A stretch of 53,896 nucleotides of DNA from assembly GCF_900104185.1 (NCBI RefSeq), contig NZ_FNIZ01000019.1, positions 1 to 53,896 on the forward strand, in the 5' to 3' direction. The notes under the pieces were generated by a model. That model saw only the letters and a list, made by a program, of their open reading frames with translations, searched no databases and was not told the origin of the DNA. The position numbers were made by a program, and so were the translations under genes. Positions 52,282 to 53,896 of the stretch are shown in pieces (within the stretch, counting starts at the first letter, position 1; the number at the start of each line of letters is the position of its first letter). Origin of the DNA: Halobacillus aidingensis (GTDB lineage: Bacteria; Bacillota; Bacilli; Bacillales; Halobacillaceae).

Positions 52282-53337
52282 TCAGCTATTGTCTTTCCAT
52301 GTTTCCTTAAGAACACGAAGCCAATTTTTATAGGCGATCTTTTCAATGTCGTCCCTGCTCAATCCTTCCTCTTTCAATAAATTTAACAATTTCGGCACGC
52401 CAGTCACGTCCTTAAGAGCCGTCGGCACTCGGGTTCCGTCGAAATCCGAACCTAAAGCGACGTGGTTGATTCCGATGCGACCGATCATGTAATGGATATG
52501 TTTCGTGATGTCAGTTAAAGCGGCTCCTTCGTTATTCGCACCATCTTCTGTCACCATATTGGGATTAATACTGTAGGTGACCCCAACCAATCCATTCGAC
52601 TCTCCGATTGCATCGATTTGTTTGTCTGTCAGGTTTCTAGTAACCGGGCATATTTGATGAGCATTGGAATGAGTAGCTACAAGGGGAGCATCACTAATGG
52701 AGGCGACATCCCAAAACCCTTTTTCATTCAAGTGGGAAAGGTCAATCATGATTCCTAATCGGTTACACTCGCGGACGAGATTTTTCCCGGCTTCCGTAAG
52801 GCCGGGCCCCGTATCTGGAGAGGAAGGAAAACGGTACGGAACTCCCTCACCGAACGCGTTTGCTCTGCTCCAGACTGGACCCACAGAACGTAACCCTACT
52901 TCATATAAGACAGACAGCGCATGTAAGTCTTTATCGATCCCCTCTGCTCCTTCGATATGTAAAATGCCGGCCATGTATTCTCCCGCAATGGCCCCTTCTA
53001 TGTCCCCAACGGTACGTGCCGCTTTGAATTTCCCACCCGACTCTGCTTCCATTTTTAAGAAGCGGGCGACCATCTTATTGGTATACTCGCAAGCATAAGC
53101 ATATGACAACGGACGCGGAAACGGTTTTTCATATCCCTTCTCAGTTTTGTAGGCGACAGGGAGTGGATCGGTATCAGGGTTCGGACAGAAAACGGCGTAG
53201 AAACCTGCGGCCAGACCAGAACGGTTCCCTCTCGGCCAATCAATGTGCCCTTCTTTCGTCCCTTTGAAAAAGGGCTTCACCCCATTTTCAAAGTTCATCA
53301 TCGTATCATTATGCCCATCTATGAACGGCACTTTCAT
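52282..53337 (-). CDS. Membrane dipeptidase (peptidase M19, renal dipeptidase family)
   Basis: Metal-dependent dipeptidase of 351 aa: I-D-G-H-N-D (H-x-D), bridging Glu in H-I-E-G-A-E, H in D-L-S-H-L-N, T-H-S-N-A-H and G-S-D-F-D-G. No signal peptide, so probably cytoplasmic despite the family name. Releases amino acids from dipeptides. GGAGGAG precedes the ATG. Upstream it faces repeat island P5 (P5 copy 10 at 53377). Confidence 0.85.
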   Translation of the reverse strand: MKVPFIDGHNDTMMNFENGVKPFFKGTKEGHIDWPRGNRSGLAAGFYAVFCPNPDTDPLPVAYKTEKGYEKPFPRPLSYAYACEYTNKMVARFLKMEAESGGKFKAARTVGDIEGAIAGEYMAGILHIEGAEGIDKDLHALSVLYEVGLRSVGPVWSRANAFGEGVPYRFPSSPDTGPGLTEAGKNLVRECNRLGIMIDLSHLNEKGFWDVASISDAPLVATHSNAHQICPVTRNLTDKQIDAIGESNGLVGVTYSINPNMVTEDGANNEGAALTDITKHIHYMIGRIGINHVALGSDFDGTRVPTALKDVTGVPKLLNLLKEEGLSRDDIEKIAYKNWLRVLKETWKDNS

Positions 53338-53376
53338 CTACTTCTCCTCCTTTAAAATCAACATTTTGCTCGTTCC

Positions 53377-53615
53377 GATTGTGGAAGACGCCGTTTCGAG
53401 ATAACCGGGGTTTCGTTGCCTGATTGAGAGTCAGGGGTGGTTGGGAAGCCGCTCGCTTTCCTGCGGGGATGACGGAGAGCCTCCTCGATCTCCGCTCTGC
53501 GGGGTCTCTCCAGCCCATCCATTCCCGCGGGAGTCTCCCAGCTTCCCAACCACCCCATTCCATGTAAAAAGAAACGAACCCCTATACCAAGAGGATGTGT
53601 CTTCCACCCCACTCG
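53377..53615 (+). repeat. Dispersed palindromic repeat, copy 10 (long subtype)
   Basis: Forward copy: outer end GATTGTGGAAGACGCCGTTTCGAG; outer stem of 16 perfect pairs (53434-53449 with 53541-53556, GGGGTGGTTGGGAAGC and complement). The inner flank carries the complement of the TAGGGGTTCGTTT block shared only with copy 5. A TGATATAAA / TTTATATCA hairpin follows at 53621-53642. Confidence 0.85.
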
Positions 53616-53718
53616 GAAGCTGATATAAAACGCTTTATATCAATCCTTTCAAATCCCGAAAAGCGGAAATGGAAAGTCTATATCTTACAACTTTCGCTGT
53701 GAATAAAAGCATATGATT

Positions 53719-53777
53719 CCAGAAGTTGGTTCGAGACACTTATTTCGTAAGGGGCGGAGGGGAATGGGGAGACTCCT
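53719..53777 (-). repeat. Dispersed palindromic repeat, copy 11 (interrupted)
   Basis: Start of a reverse copy: inner end GGTTCGAGACAC, GGGGCGGAGGGGAATGGGGA, GACTCCT. After base 53777 the expected core is replaced by unrelated sequence. Confidence 0.75.
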
Positions 53778-53896
53778 AACTTAAGTGTGGAGGCGCCTCG
53801 ATCAGCGGCGTATGGACTGGACTGAGCTGGCGGAGATAAAGGAAACACGAAGAACGGAGTGATTCGATGTTGACTTATCGTACAGAAGCGAGGGAA
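53778..53896 (+). mobile_element. Left end of an inserted element, possibly a group II intron
   Basis: The repeat breaks off and a new sequence starts. GTGTG at 53785-53789 fits the 5' GUGYG of group II introns, and GGAAACACGAAGAAC, ATGTTGACTTATC and AGAAGCGAGGGAA recall domain I segments I associate with bacterial group II introns from memory. The window ends before any reverse transcriptase frame. An IS left end cannot be excluded. Confidence 0.4.

Overview
The window is a stretch of chromosome from a spore-forming member of the Bacillaceae. Gene order follows the Bacillus subtilis order almost step by step: prsW-ansA-ypdA-gudB, the ypb cluster with recQ and fer, rsiX-sigX, resEDCBA-rluB, spmBA-dacB, scpBA-ypuF, ribT, ppiB-lysA, spoVAF-AA, sigF-spoIIAB-spoIIAA-dacF, punA-deoB-xerD, fur, spoIIM, nudF, yqkF. 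Sequence divergence from B. subtilis, many acidic proteins and a CarH-type regulator suggest a moderately halophilic, possibly pigmented relative such as Halobacillus; the genus is inference. Almost all genes lie on the minus strand. The plus-strand exceptions are ansA, cotJABC, fer, ypuF and yqkF. I see no rRNA, tRNA, CRISPR array or prophage.

Layout. 1-0.2 kb: end of an IS3-family element inserted in a dispersed repeat. 0.27-5.6 kb: intramembrane protease, asparaginase, YpdA, glutamate dehydrogenase (cre site upstream) and D-Ala-D-Ala ligase. 6.3-15.6 kb: ypb/recQ/fer cluster, carrying a B12-binding MerR regulator with the light-sensor signature of CarH, a CBS-ACT protein and the cotJ spore-coat operon. 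15.8-17.6 kb: sigX-rsiX with a textbook autoregulatory ECF promoter. 18.3-19.6 kb: a cobalamin riboswitch driving a DUF4430 (transcobalamin-like) lipoprotein and an ECF-transporter S component. 19.7-28.8 kb: ResDE and the ResABC cytochrome c maturation genes, rluB, spmAB, dacB. 29.5-34.4 kb: scpAB, ypuF, an orphan ribT, a small M50-like protein, ppiB, lysA. 34.5-41.9 kb: the spoVA and spoIIA sporulation operons with recognisable sigma-G and sigma-H promoters. 42.5-53.3 kb: nucleoside salvage (deoB-punA-pdp), xerD, fur (with a PerR-type box), spoIIM, an EndoQ-family nuclease, nudF, yqkF, dipeptidase.

Most striking non-coding feature: a GC-rich palindromic repeat of about 180-240 bp occurs 11 times, always between transcription units. 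Apart from the edge copy it always occurs as a head-to-head inverted pair (starts near 5.79, 17.73, 28.88, 41.95 and 53.38 kb). The outer stems differ in sequence between copies, yet four are perfectly complementary, and the islands lie 11-13 kb apart. Two copies at the window edges are interrupted by mobile DNA (IS3-family on the left, an intron- or IS-like sequence on the right).

Genes working together: B12 import (riboswitch, lipoprotein, S component) could supply the adenosylcobalamin needed by the CarH-like regulator. SigX/RsiX and ResDE govern envelope and redox responses. The sporulation genes (sigF circuit, spoVA, spmAB, dacB, dacF, spoIIM, cotJ) cover early compartment-specific transcription, engulfment, cortex, dipicolinate transport and coat.
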